Origin: CAVZGO01 sp963774935
GTDB taxonomy: Bacteria; Chloroflexota; Anaerolineae; Anaerolineales; UBA4823
Direction of reading: 5' to 3'
NCBI GenBank assembly: GCA_963774935.1
Contig: CAVZGO010000013.1
Span: 186,001 to 250,000, forward strand
Length of the DNA: 64,000 bases
Shown one piece after another: positions 53,183-61,946 of this stretch; within the stretch, counting starts at the first letter, position 1; each line of letters begins with the position of its first letter. The notes under the pieces are model-generated. The model did no database searches. It worked only from the letters and a program-made list of their open reading frames with translations, and had not been told where the DNA came from. A program made the position numbers and the translations under genes.

Positions 53183-55021
53183 ATGAAGTCAATTTTATTA
53201 GGACTCGATGCCTTTGATCCAGGCATCTTCGAAGATCTACACGCGCAAAACCAAATGCCAAATCTCGGTAAGTTTGTGACCGAAGGCAAATATGCTCGTT
53301 TCTCTGTTTCGAATCCGCCGCAGAGCGAAGTATCCTGGACAAGTATTGCCACAGGTCAAGACCCTGGCGTCCACGGCATGTTCGATTTTGTGCACCGTGA
53401 CCCAGCCTCTTATACCGTCATCCCTTCGCTATTAGTCACAAAATCGGACTGGATGGGCACGAACTTCATCCCACCATTCAATGCACGGACAATCTTCGAG
53501 CAGGCAACGATCGACGGCTTCCCGGCGACCAGCCTGTGGTGGCCAGCCACATTCCCGGCGCGGCTGGAGATTCCAGTGCGAACCATGCCAGGTTTAGGCA
53601 CACCCGACATCCAGGGGAGATTGGGAGTTGGTGCAGTCTACTCGCCGGATACCGGTTTAATGGCTGAAAAATATAAAACTGCGGTGGAGCTGCTCACCCA
53701 GCGAGGAAAAAATGTCTACGCTGGGCTGATCCATGGCCCAATCCAAAAAACTCGCCAGGGAAATAAGGATTTGATTGTCGAGTTTCAGCTCACCATCATC
53801 GATGAAGACAGGGCAAAGGTCACCGTATCTGATAAATCGATCGAGCTTCAGAAAAACTCCTGGAGCCCGATTTTTGAGCTGACGTTCAAAACCGGCTGGA
53901 TGACTTCTATTCGAGCCATCACTCGCGTGATCCTCACTCAGATTAACCCTGAGCCAAGACTGTATATGCTGCCATTGCAAATTCACCCGCTGCACACGCC
54001 ATTCCGGTATGCCACCCCACCCGGATTTGTGCGCGAAACCTGGAATGGGTACGGGCCGTTTCTGACGCTCGGCTGGCCGCAGGACACCACCGGATTGGAT
54101 GAGGGTTGGATCAATGATGATCAATTTATTGCATTGTGCAACTCCATCGATGAGACCCGAGAAAAAATATTCTTCAACTATTTAGGCAAGTTTCAAGAAG
54201 GTGTGCTGGCGAATGTTTTTGATACGCTGGACCGTGTCCAACATATGTTTTTACATGACCGGCCAGATATCGTAAAATCCTGGTATTTGCACCTGGACAA
54301 CTTAATCGGTCAGGTGATGAACCATCCCAAAATGAGCATGCAGGAGCGAACTCGCTTGTTGATCGTCTCGGATCACGGCTTCACGCGCTTCGATTACAAG
54401 GTGAATCTAAACCGCTGGTTGATCCAGAATAATTACCTGGTGGTGAAAGATGGGTCAGATCCTGGATTGGGAAGCGTCGACTGGCAGAAGAGCAAGGCAT
54501 ACGCCGTCGGCTTGAACAGCCTCTATCTCAATATCCAGGGACGGGAAGGACAGGGGTGTGTGACACCGGATGAGATTGAGCCCTTACGCCAAAAGCTGCA
54601 CGACGAGCTGATGGAATGGAAAGGACCTGACAACCGTCCCGTTTTCCAGCATGTTTATTTCCGCGAGGAAGTTTTCCACGGGCCATACATACCCATGGCG
54701 CCTGATCTTGTGATGGGGTATGCTTCCGGTTACCGCGCCTCAGCCGAAACCGGCCTGGGAAAATGGAAATCAGAGGCTCTTACTGCGAATAATGATCACT
54801 GGCACGCAGATCATTGCATCGATCCAGAAGTCGTCCCTGGGGTCATTTTCTCAAACTTTGATCTTAAACCCTACCCCAAGCCATCTTTTCGCGATGTCCC
54901 ACAGATGGTGATCGGAAAAGAGCTGGAGCAGCGTGACATGCCCATGAATCCACCATCACAAGGTAATGAGCAGGACCAGAAAATTCTGGAGGAAAGGCTC
55001 AAAGGGCTTGGATATCTTTAA
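53183..55021 (+). CDS. Alkaline-phosphatase-superfamily phosphodiesterase/phosphotransferase
   Basis: A protein of 612 residues without a signal peptide. Superfamily blocks are LLGLDAFDPG (first metal Asp), the nucleophile segment SEVSWTSIATGQDPGVHGMFDF (Thr or Ser, given in two parts), VSDHGFTR with metal Asp-His, and NNDHWHADHCIDPEVVPG at the C-terminus, which carries the last His. This resembles the type I phosphodiesterase/nucleotide pyrophosphatase branch. The substrate is unknown. It heads a five-gene cluster with a membrane protein, a second AP-type enzyme and a sulfotransferase, so action on a surface glycan or lipid-linked sugar is inferred. Confidence 0.82.
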   Translation: MKSILLGLDAFDPGIFEDLHAQNQMPNLGKFVTEGKYARFSVSNPPQSEVSWTSIATGQDPGVHGMFDFVHRDPASYTVIPSLLVTKSDWMGTNFIPPFNARTIFEQATIDGFPATSLWWPATFPARLEIPVRTMPGLGTPDIQGRLGVGAVYSPDTGLMAEKYKTAVELLTQRGKNVYAGLIHGPIQKTRQGNKDLIVEFQLTIIDEDRAKVTVSDKSIELQKNSWSPIFELTFKTGWMTSIRAITRVILTQINPEPRLYMLPLQIHPLHTPFRYATPPGFVRETWNGYGPFLTLGWPQDTTGLDEGWINDDQFIALCNSIDETREKIFFNYLGKFQEGVLANVFDTLDRVQHMFLHDRPDIVKSWYLHLDNLIGQVMNHPKMSMQERTRLLIVSDHGFTRFDYKVNLNRWLIQNNYLVVKDGSDPGLGSVDWQKSKAYAVGLNSLYLNIQGREGQGCVTPDEIEPLRQKLHDELMEWKGPDNRPVFQHVYFREEVFHGPYIPMAPDLVMGYASGYRASAETGLGKWKSEALTANNDHWHADHCIDPEVVPGVIFSNFDLKPYPKPSFRDVPQMVIGKELEQRDMPMNPPSQGNEQDQKILEERLKGLGYL

Positions 55022-55556
55022 GAAGCGTGGGGTAACCCAAGAGTTGATTCTGCTGCTGCTCTCCGCGTGCATCCTCCCGGTCTTTCTTTGGGCGTTTATC
55101 AGCTTATTTAATCAGATACCAGCCCTGTTACTCAAGCTGTATACTTCTGAATTAATTGGTGCAATAGGGTATGTATTGACCTTTGCCAGCATCGAAAGTT
55201 TGCTGGTTTTCATTTTTGTAGCCACAATTTTATTATCTATTACCCTGGTTCTGCCTGGGAAATACTTTGGTGAGCACCTGGCAGCTATGGGCAGCTTCCT
55301 GGTGTTTTTGGTCGCTGCCATCTTTATGTATCTTCAACTCAATTATGATCGTGCTGTCGATATCCTTAAAAATCAAGCTCTACTTTACCTGACCATGATT
55401 GGAGTGGTATTCTTCATTTACTGTATTTTGATCTTGAAATTCCCTAGACTTGAGGCAGGGATTATGGCTGTGCTAAAGCGGCTTACATCGCTATCCATTC
55501 TATATGCCGGTTTTGGCTTGCTGGGAATTGTTATCGTGATCATACGGAATATCTGA
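54966..55556 (+). CDS. Polytopic membrane protein of the glycan locus
   Basis: A protein of up to 196 residues with five hydrophobic helices and no recognised family. The ATG at 54966 overlaps the upstream gene by 56 bases; TTG 55008 is an alternative start nearer the upstream stop. It is AT-rich and Ile/Leu-heavy. It lies between the two AP-superfamily genes, so it may be the membrane partner or flippase-like component of that locus, which is inference only. Confidence 0.65.
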   Translation: MSRTRKFWRKGSKGLDIFKKRGVTQELILLLLSACILPVFLWAFISLFNQIPALLLKLYTSELIGAIGYVLTFASIESLLVFIFVATILLSITLVLPGKYFGEHLAAMGSFLVFLVAAIFMYLQLNYDRAVDILKNQALLYLTMIGVVFFIYCILILKFPRLEAGIMAVLKRLTSLSILYAGFGLLGIVIVIIRNI

Positions 55557-55573
55557 GACTCGGGAATGTTGAG

Positions 55574-57103
55574 ATGAGCCAAAAGATAACACGGCGAGAT
55601 TTTATTAAACTGGCAGCTTTGCTTCCTGCAGCGAACTCTAAATACCTGCAGACGCTCAACCATCTCGTCCTCCAGCCAGCTCCCGAAAGCCAGCCAAATA
55701 TTCTGATGGTTATCCTTGATGCTCTCACTGCCAGGCAGATGTCTTTATATGGATATGCGCGCGACACAACACCCAACATAAACAAATTTGCTCAAAAAGC
55801 ACTGGTATTCCACAATCACCATGCCGGGGGATCATTTACCACTCCTGGAACCGGTTCGCTGCTCACGGGTGCGTACCCCTGGTCACACCGAGCTTACAAC
55901 CTGGAAGGCATGGTTTCGAATAGTTACATCCCGCGGAACCTCTTCAATCAGGCGCCCGCCGGAACTGCTCGAACCGCCTACTCTCACAATCATAATGTTA
56001 TCCCCCTGTTGTACCAATTTACTGCCTTTTTGGATCAGATGAGCATGCCGCGCAAGTATGCAATAGATGATTTGATCTTTGCAGACCGGATTTTCCCAAA
56101 CGATTACAACGTGGCTTTTAGCGGAGAAAATATCACACTGCGCTTGGGAAAGAAAAACATGAACGGTTCGCTGTTCATCTCTTTTCTCAACCGCTGGCTG
56201 GAGCAAATGACCGAGGCAGAGATCAATAAAAAATATCGATCTCAGTATCCCAAGGGTGTCCCAAACGAAGGATATGTTTTTTATGACCTGGCAGAAAGCA
56301 TCGACCAGGTAAACCAGGAGATCATAAAAATCCCCAGGCCGTTCCTTGGATATTACCATTTTCTACCACCGCATGCACCTTATCTTCCGCCAAAAGAATA
56401 TAACAAGCTGTTCAACGATAATTACGCCCCACCGGAAAAACCTGAAAGCTTCGCATCCACCGGCGAGGGCAAAAAATCGCTGCGCCTAAACCGCCAGGCT
56501 TACGACCAGTACCTGGCTTATGCGGACTTCCAATTCAGCCGTATGCTAGAAGCCCTTGAGCAGCAGGGACTACTCGGTGACACCATCGTGATATTAACAT
56601 CTGATCATGGCGAGTTATTTGAGCGCGGGATTAAGGGACATGTCACACCGGTGATGTACGAGCCACTGGTACATATTCCCCTGGTTATCTCCGGTCCAGG
56701 CATCGACTCAAGACAGGATATTTATAGCCTGACAAGCTGCCTCGACATCATGGCAACGATCAGCGCGATCTATGGACAGGCAATTCCGGAGTGGTGCAGC
56801 GGGCAGATTCTACCGGGGTTCAGCTCCCAAACAGCGACAACAGACCGTGCTATCTTTGCGATGGATTTCAAAGACAATTCAAAATTTGGCCAGATCACCA
56901 AAGGCACAATTATGGTTATTCAGGGGGATTTCAAGCTGGTGCACTATCTCGAAACCCCTGAGTACGATGAGCTCTTCAACTTAACACAAGATCCTGAAGA
57001 GCTGGAGAATCTGATTACCGTCAACCGTCAGACTGCTGCCGAGCTATTAAGCTTGATCAACCAGGAGCTGGGTAAGGTGAACAAGGCTCAAGCAAATAGG
57101 TGA
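55574..57103 (+). CDS. Sulfatase-like enzyme with Thr in place of the formylglycine Cys
   Basis: A protein of 509 residues. A Tat-type N-terminus (RRDFIKLAALLPAA) precedes the sulfatase fold: ILMVILDALTARQMSLYGY with the metal Asp, DTIVILTSDHGELFE, and GHVTPVMYEPLVHIPLVI. The site where sulfatases have C-x-P-x-R reads TTPGTGSLLTG, so the Cys/Ser that becomes formylglycine is Thr and the Arg is also lost. Thr nucleophiles are used by LtaS- and EptA-type phosphotransferases of the same superfamily. A phosphotransferase or phosphodiesterase role is therefore more likely than sulfate removal. Confidence 0.82.
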   Translation: MSQKITRRDFIKLAALLPAANSKYLQTLNHLVLQPAPESQPNILMVILDALTARQMSLYGYARDTTPNINKFAQKALVFHNHHAGGSFTTPGTGSLLTGAYPWSHRAYNLEGMVSNSYIPRNLFNQAPAGTARTAYSHNHNVIPLLYQFTAFLDQMSMPRKYAIDDLIFADRIFPNDYNVAFSGENITLRLGKKNMNGSLFISFLNRWLEQMTEAEINKKYRSQYPKGVPNEGYVFYDLAESIDQVNQEIIKIPRPFLGYYHFLPPHAPYLPPKEYNKLFNDNYAPPEKPESFASTGEGKKSLRLNRQAYDQYLAYADFQFSRMLEALEQQGLLGDTIVILTSDHGELFERGIKGHVTPVMYEPLVHIPLVISGPGIDSRQDIYSLTSCLDIMATISAIYGQAIPEWCSGQILPGFSSQTATTDRAIFAMDFKDNSKFGQITKGTIMVIQGDFKLVHYLETPEYDELFNLTQDPEELENLITVNRQTAAELLSLINQELGKVNKAQANR

Positions 57104-57109
57104 CCCATT

Positions 57110-57724
57110 ATGCCAATCAATATCAGTAAATTGTTCCAGGGATTGCGCAAGAACGGCCCATTTATCACAATCGTTTCGGGCTTACCTCGCTCTGGCACTT
57201 CGATGATGCAAAAAATGCTGGAGGCTGGTGGCATCGAGCCGCTAACCGATTTACTGCGGAAAGCAGATGATAACAACCCGAATGGATATTACGAGTATGA
57301 ACGCGTGAAAGCTCTGCGACAGGGTGACGTGGCCTGGCTCGTCTCTGCACAAGGAAAATCTGTCAAAGTAATTTCCGAATTATTGCAATACCTCCCCGGC
57401 AATTATTCTTACCGCATTCTATTCATGGAGCGGAATATCAACGAGGTGCTGGCATCGCAACAAAAAATGCTCGCCAGCCAGGGGAAATCTGACGCTGCCA
57501 CAGATGAGCAACTGGCTCAGCTCTTCGCACAGCACATTCACAGGACGAAAACCTGGATCGCAGCACAACCAAATATGAGGGTATTGTATGTGGATTACAA
57601 CCAGGTGCTGCAAAACCCGCAGGAAATTGTTGATCGAATTAACCGTTTCCTGGGCGGGAATCTGCAAATCGATGCGATGGGTGAGGTTGTAGATCCCAAC
57701 CTGTACCGCCAAAGAAAAGCCTGA
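57110..57724 (+). CDS. PAPS-dependent sulfotransferase
   Basis: A protein of 204 residues. The 5'-phosphosulfate loop is TIVSGLPRSGTSMMQKML, and the 3'-phosphate site appears as FMERNINEVLASQ. The fold closes with VLYVDYNQVLQNPQEIVDRI. It would move a sulfate from PAPS to a sugar or other hydroxyl. The gene is 6 bases after the sulfatase-like gene in one operon, followed by a strong terminator. It is smaller than most carbohydrate sulfotransferases, but all binding loops are present. Confidence 0.87.
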   Translation: MPINISKLFQGLRKNGPFITIVSGLPRSGTSMMQKMLEAGGIEPLTDLLRKADDNNPNGYYEYERVKALRQGDVAWLVSAQGKSVKVISELLQYLPGNYSYRILFMERNINEVLASQQKMLASQGKSDAATDEQLAQLFAQHIHRTKTWIAAQPNMRVLYVDYNQVLQNPQEIVDRINRFLGGNLQIDAMGEVVDPNLYRQRKA

Positions 57725-57736
57725 TTTTCTGATTTT

Positions 57737-57772
57737 AACAGGACGCTCAGAAAAACCAGGCGTCCTGTTTTA
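57737..57772 (+). terminator. Intrinsic terminator of the glycan locus
   Basis: 10-bp stem (57737-57746 with 57760-57769) followed by a T-rich TTTTATTTT, 13 bases after the sulfotransferase stop. Confidence 0.88.
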
Positions 57773-57784
57773 TTTTGGTTTCAA

Positions 57785-59173
57785 TCAGGTACCGGCAACC
57801 GGCAGATAAATGCTGATGGTGGTGCCAGCGCCCGAAATGCTTTCGGCAGAGATCGTGCCACCCTGCGCTTCAACCAGCGATTTCGCAATCGATAACCCTA
57901 AGCCGGTTTCCCCTTTATCATCGCGACGAGCTTTGTCCGCGCGATACGAACGCTCGAATATATTTGGAAGATCCTCCGCAGTGATGCCAGCGCCATTGTC
58001 ACGCACCATAATCCTGACATTCTGCCCAAGCTGCTCGGCAGCCAGGACGATTTCACCTCCTGCAGGAGTGTACCGTAAAGAATTACTCAGCAAGTTGCTA
58101 AGCACCTGTGCCATTCGCTCTGCATCCACCCTGATATCCGGCAGGCTGGCAGCCACTTCAGAGCGGAGGGTAATCTCCCCTTGCTCAGCCTGAACACGGT
58201 AAGCATTGATAGCCCGGGAAAGGATCACCTCCGGGCTGAGCGGCTGGAGCATTAATTGTAAGACACCAGCATCTGCCAAGGAAAGGGTGCGCAGGTCTTC
58301 AACCAACCGACTGAGATGCTGGGATTCCTGCGACAAAATGGTATAGATTTCATCTGTGCCGGGGAGCTTACCGTCACTCAGGGCTTCAGCATAGCCCGAG
58401 ATGACACTCAACGGTGAACGCAGGTCATGGGCGATATCGGCCGTCATCTGGCGGCGAACCTGAGTGGCGCGCTCCAGATCTTTGCTCATCTGATTGAAGG
58501 ATGCTGCCAGCTCGCCAACCTCATCTTTGGAGCGCACCTGCACCTGTTTGCCCAGTTTTCCCTGGGAGATTTCAACCGTCGCTTCTTTCAGCTCACGCAG
58601 CGAGCGTGTCATGGTATATGCCAGCGCCCCACCTAAAATTAAGGCCAGGATGCTGGCGATCAGTGCGCTGGTCAATGTAGCCCGGTTGATTGCGCTCAAG
58701 AAGATCCGCTCGGACGAGCTTGTCAGGGCGCGCTGAGGGTTGGTGGTGAGCAACAACCAGCCTGCATTTTCGCCATCTACCACCAGGGAGATGGCGTTGC
58801 TTAATTCCTGATTGGATAACTGCTCACCGACCTGCTCTCTGTCCAGGCTGAATAATACAAGTCCATCTGCACCCACTAAAGTAAAGCGCTCAACCTGAGA
58901 ACGAAAATCATGATTGGTTGATGGTTTGCCACGGTCAATCTGGAAGCCGAGCGAGCTTTCAGCCAGGCCATCCCAGCTCTGGTTGATCTGATAATACTGG
59001 ACCAGACGGTCAACCAACGCCTGCTGATCCCGGTCAAGGAGGAACAGGTCGAATGCAGCTCTGGTGCGGCGAAGAACAATAGCAGCGACCAAAACTGCGC
59101 CGGTAATGCCTACGAGTAAAAACGCCAGGGTAAGCTTGACTGTAATTGAACGCATATGACCAAATAGCCCCAT
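57785..59173 (-). CDS. Sensor histidine kinase of a two-component system
   Basis: A protein of 462 residues. Two membrane helices (about 10-32 and 165-190) flank an outside sensor domain. Then come HAMP (RSLRELKEATVEISQGKL), HisKA with ADIAHDLRSPLSVISGYAE, and HATPase_c with NLLSNSLRYTPAGG, DNGAGI and GETGLGLSI. The ATG overlaps the response-regulator stop by one base. Downstream targets are probably the two envelope genes at 59985-61497, whose promoters share 11-bp repeats. The signal sensed is unknown. Confidence 0.93.
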   Translation of the reverse strand: MGLFGHMRSITVKLTLAFLLVGITGAVLVAAIVLRRTRAAFDLFLLDRDQQALVDRLVQYYQINQSWDGLAESSLGFQIDRGKPSTNHDFRSQVERFTLVGADGLVLFSLDREQVGEQLSNQELSNAISLVVDGENAGWLLLTTNPQRALTSSSERIFLSAINRATLTSALIASILALILGGALAYTMTRSLRELKEATVEISQGKLGKQVQVRSKDEVGELAASFNQMSKDLERATQVRRQMTADIAHDLRSPLSVISGYAEALSDGKLPGTDEIYTILSQESQHLSRLVEDLRTLSLADAGVLQLMLQPLSPEVILSRAINAYRVQAEQGEITLRSEVAASLPDIRVDAERMAQVLSNLLSNSLRYTPAGGEIVLAAEQLGQNVRIMVRDNGAGITAEDLPNIFERSYRADKARRDDKGETGLGLSIAKSLVEAQGGTISAESISGAGTTISIYLPVAGT

Positions 59174-59859
59174 CAGTCTAGCATGGCAAAACGGTAACCC
59201 GTGCCATAGATGGTTTCAATATAGACAGGATTGGAAGGATCCTGCTCGATCTTCGTGCGCAGGTTGCGAATATGCACATCGATTGTCCGCTCATAACCTT
59301 CGTACGCGGTACCCTGCAGGCGGTCAAGCAGCTCCAAACGGTTAAACACCCGTCCTGGGGCAGCCATCAGAGTTGCCAGTAAATCGAACTCTGATGGGGT
59401 CAGATCCACCGATTTGCCATTGACCAGGGTGATCCTGCCAGAGCGGTCCAGGTAAATCTCTCCAAGGCGGTAGATTTCCTGGTCGCCAGACTGCTTTTCC
59501 AGGCGACGTAAAACAGCACGCACCCGGGCGGTCAGCTCGCGCAGGCTGAAGGGCTTGGTGATGTAGTCATCTGCCCCAAGCTCCAATCCCAAAACCTTAT
59601 CATTTTCTTCCAACTTGGCAGTCAGGATAATCACAGGTGTGTCGGCTTCACGCTGGTGAGCGCGCAAGAAATCATAACCACCCATTTCCGGCATCATTAG
59701 ATCGAGCAGGATCAGGTCTGGTTTCTCTTGCCGGACGATGAAGAGCGCCTCACGACCATCTCCGGCTGTAACCACATCAAATCCTTCCTGCAACAGGTAA
59801 GATTTGAGAAGCGTACGCAATTCGAGTTTATCGTCAACAACCAGGATTTTCTTAGCCAT
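59173..59859 (-). CDS. OmpR/PhoB-family response regulator
   Basis: A protein of 228 residues. The receiver domain has VVDD, LILLDLMMPEMGG (phospho-acceptor Asp), ILTAK and YITKPFSLREL. The C-terminal winged-helix domain (about 130-228) has VDLTPSEFDLLATL, RVFNRLELLDRLQG and RTIDVHIRNLRTKIE. OmpR/PhoB regulators bind 11-bp direct repeats; such repeats are found beside the two genes upstream. It is co-transcribed with the kinase. Confidence 0.94.
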   Translation of the reverse strand: MAKKILVVDDKLELRTLLKSYLLQEGFDVVTAGDGREALFIVRQEKPDLILLDLMMPEMGGYDFLRAHQREADTPVIILTAKLEENDKVLGLELGADDYITKPFSLRELTARVRAVLRRLEKQSGDQEIYRLGEIYLDRSGRITLVNGKSVDLTPSEFDLLATLMAAPGRVFNRLELLDRLQGTAYEGYERTIDVHIRNLRTKIEQDPSNPVYIETIYGTGYRFAMLD

Positions 59860-59984
59860 AGGATTTTATTATAACGATTTTGCTGGTGTTTTGCTGGGCA
59901 AAGGTGCCGCCCAACAAAACACCAGTCTTAAAGGTTCAGGATCCTACCAGCTCGCCGTAGACAGGTACGAGCTGAAGATGTCCA

Positions 59985-60749
59985 TTATGGAGTGGCAGGA
60001 GCCTCTCCCCTGCCGCCATGGTGGCCATGTCCGCCACCCATTCCGCCAAGACCGGGCAGACCCATGCCACCATCAAAGTGGTCAGCACTATTTGCCAAAA
60101 TCAGGTCAGCCTGAGCCTGGGTGATCACACCATCGCTGACAGCCTGTTGAACGGCAGCCTGGTAGGCGGTCTGCATCGCATCCTGGAAGGCGGTGTTGTT
60201 GCGCAGCAAATACTGTCCCTTCATTAGATCCGCCTGTTCCGCGGTCATAGTACCATCGGTAACAGCCTGATCAATGCGAGCTATGTACGCCTGCGAGTAG
60301 GCAGCCTGAAGCTCATCAACACTGATTCCTAATGCTTCTGCCAGCAGGGCATCAAAATCGATATCGCCGCCACTCAGCCAGCGATTTCCACGCCCGCCGA
60401 GGTGGAAGGTTGAGCCTTTCGCTTTGAGATCGTCAGCCTGGGTTTGGGTGATCAAGCCCTGTTCAACAGCCTGGGCTAAAGCCTTCTCATAGGCTGCCTG
60501 GTACGCCGTGTTGAGCTCATCAGTGGTGATGCCAAGAGCTGCAGCCAGCTCTTCGCTGGATGAGCTCCCGGACGGAAGACGATCACCCAGCTTACCGGTC
60601 GAATTTCCTGGATTTGTCGGGGTGGTCGCTTCGGGGGTAGTGGTCACGTCAGCTTGAGCGCTCGCCGATCGGTACGCAACCGCACCAAAGGCAACCGCCA
60701 CGGCAACTGTGGCCAGGACAACAATTGTAATCAACTTACTTCGGTTCAT
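59985..60749 (-). CDS. Exported protein with three repeated helical segments
   Basis: A protein of 254 residues. A signal peptide (about 1-32) precedes a Thr/Pro-rich linker, then three related helical units: LGITTDELNTAYQAAYEKAL, LGISVDELQAAYSQAYIARI, and a shorter one (MQTAYQAAVQQAVSDGVITQ). Each ends in a VxxGxITxxQADxL cap. The tail is Gly/His-rich (GGMGGGHGHHGGRG) and may bind metal. No enzyme motif. AAGGAG is 7 bases before the ATG. Regulation by the neighbouring two-component system is inferred from the upstream repeats. Confidence 0.78.
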   Translation of the reverse strand: MNRSKLITIVVLATVAVAVAFGAVAYRSASAQADVTTTPEATTPTNPGNSTGKLGDRLPSGSSSSEELAAALGITTDELNTAYQAAYEKALAQAVEQGLITQTQADDLKAKGSTFHLGGRGNRWLSGGDIDFDALLAEALGISVDELQAAYSQAYIARIDQAVTDGTMTAEQADLMKGQYLLRNNTAFQDAMQTAYQAAVQQAVSDGVITQAQADLILANSADHFDGGMGLPGLGGMGGGHGHHGGRGEAPATP

Positions 60750-60811
60750 CGTAATACTCCTTTTGTGTACTTGATTTGATCCCGTATGGATCTAGGACAA
60801 GGATATCAAGT

Positions 60812-60844
60812 GCATATTTAGAAATTGTTAAGATGATTTTAGGA
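60812..60844 (-). promoter_or_regulatory. Three 11-bp direct repeats upstream of the exported repeat protein
   Basis: On the minus strand three contiguous 11-mers read TCCTAAAATCA, TCTTAACAATT and TCTAAATATGC. The spacing is that of OmpR/PhoB-type sites. The middle one closely matches a repeat in front of the divergent gene. Confidence 0.6.
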
Positions 60845-60905
60845 AATTATTTGGATTCCGATGGTCTCGAAGCAATAATGACATGTTCATAAACAGATAA
60901 GGAAG

Positions 60906-60961
60906 TCTTCACTTTATCTTCACAAGTTCTTAAACATTTTCTAACCAGCCGGTGCTATGAT
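60906..60961 (+). promoter_or_regulatory. Three 11-bp direct repeats and -10 of the zinc-ribbon membrane protein
   Basis: TCTTCACTTTA, TCTTCACAAGT and TCTTAAACATT are contiguous (60906-60938), then 17 bases, then TATGAT (60956-60961). There is no good -35, as expected for a promoter activated by an OmpR-type regulator. Confidence 0.62.
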
Positions 60962-61008
60962 CGTTTCAAGAGATTTACTTAAGAGAATTATTTAACTGGA
61001 GAATGGAA

Positions 61009-61497
61009 ATGAATAAAACAACCAAATGGATTTTAGGAATAATAGTTGGCGTTATCCTGCTGGCAGTGATTGCTTGCGCCGCTGTCGTTGTTCTTAATAT
61101 GTGGGGCGGAACCGGTTGGATGATGGGCTCCCGCTCCGGACGGTTATGGGATGGCAGAGGCATCATGCCCGGGCAATCCATGCATGGCTCCTGGAGTGGC
61201 TCCTTTTTTAGCCCAATCCGAATGCTCGCCCCTGCTTTAATATGCCTGGGCTTGATAACACTCATCATAGCCGGTGTGGTCGCTCTGGTGCTCAACCAAC
61301 AACAGAAAAAAGGCACTGCACCAGTCCCGGTACCACCAGCCCCACCTGCTGAAGCCGTACCGGCAACATCCACCATCGATGCGACTCCTGCTGTCGAACA
61401 AGCCGAGAAGACCTGCTCAAGCTGCCAGCATGTGATCAGCGAGGACTGGAAGGTGTGCCCCTACTGCGGAACACCTGTTGCTGCAACGACTGATTAA
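61009..61497 (+). CDS. Two-helix membrane protein with C-terminal zinc ribbon
   Basis: About 162 residues. Two membrane helices (about 7-29 and 72-96) are separated by a Gly/Met/Arg-rich outside loop. A Pro/Ala-rich linker leads to a zinc ribbon (CSSCQHVISEDWKVCPYCG). ATG 61009 fits GGAGA 7 bases upstream better than the ATG at 61003. Divergent from the exported repeat protein and sharing its 11-bp repeats, so probably a target of the two-component system. Function unknown. Confidence 0.72.
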   Translation: MNKTTKWILGIIVGVILLAVIACAAVVVLNMWGGTGWMMGSRSGRLWDGRGIMPGQSMHGSWSGSFFSPIRMLAPALICLGLITLIIAGVVALVLNQQQKKGTAPVPVPPAPPAEAVPATSTIDATPAVEQAEKTCSSCQHVISEDWKVCPYCGTPVAATTD

Positions 61498-61528
61498 TTC
61501 GCAGATGTAAACCTAAAACAAGGTTGTC

Positions 61529-61571
61529 AAAAAGCTGGCTGTCCAAAAGTTATTGGACAGCCAGCTTTTTT
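61529..61571 (+). terminator. Strong intrinsic terminator
   Basis: An 18-bp perfect stem (61529-61546 with 61553-61570) with a 6-base loop, ending in a T-run. A mirrored A-run makes it bidirectional. Confidence 0.9.
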
Positions 61572-61603
61572 CTATTTCACCCATATCGAATTCTCATATT
61601 GAT

Positions 61604-61655
61604 TTGACATATATCAAATTATATTATATCATTCAGTTTATTTTATATTATATCA
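61604..61655 (+). promoter_or_regulatory. Promoter and repeats of the ArsR operon
   Basis: TTGACA (61604-61609), 17 bases, TATCAT (61627-61632). Two copies of TTATATTATATCA (61619-61631, 61643-61655) overlap and follow the -10, 24 bases apart. Placed to allow autorepression by the ArsR protein. Confidence 0.6.
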
Positions 61656-61700
61656 ATGACTAATTATTAGTTTTAAGACAATCAAATGATGGAGGTATAA

Positions 61701-61946
61701 ATGAAGGAGTTTGAAGATCTTATGGCAGCCGATCTGTCTGATCTTGAAAAAATGACCAAAGCATTCCGCCGGATCACAGACCAGATCATTGAATATTCGA
61801 CGTGCGAAATTGAGCTGATCAAGGCGATGGATGATCCGGAAGCACTGGTCAAAGAGCAAATCAAAATGAGCACGCTGAGACTTGCGCAGCATATCTTCCA
61901 GGAATGCCACATGATTTTATTCGGAAGGAAGGCCTGGGATGACTAA
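61701..61946 (+). CDS. Small hypothetical helical protein
   Basis: A protein of 81 residues, wholly helical and charged (DLEKMTKAFRRITDQIIEY). GGAGG precedes the ATG. The last 8 bases overlap the ArsR-like gene, so both are made together. No family recognised. It may be a partner or effector protein of the regulator. Confidence 0.7.
   Translation: MKEFEDLMAADLSDLEKMTKAFRRITDQIIEYSTCEIELIKAMDDPEALVKEQIKMSTLRLAQHIFQECHMILFGRKAWDD

Noticed and set aside
60018..60227. Plus-strand frames opposite the exported repeat protein
   Set aside because: They mirror the strongly biased minus-strand coding sequence and have no start signals.
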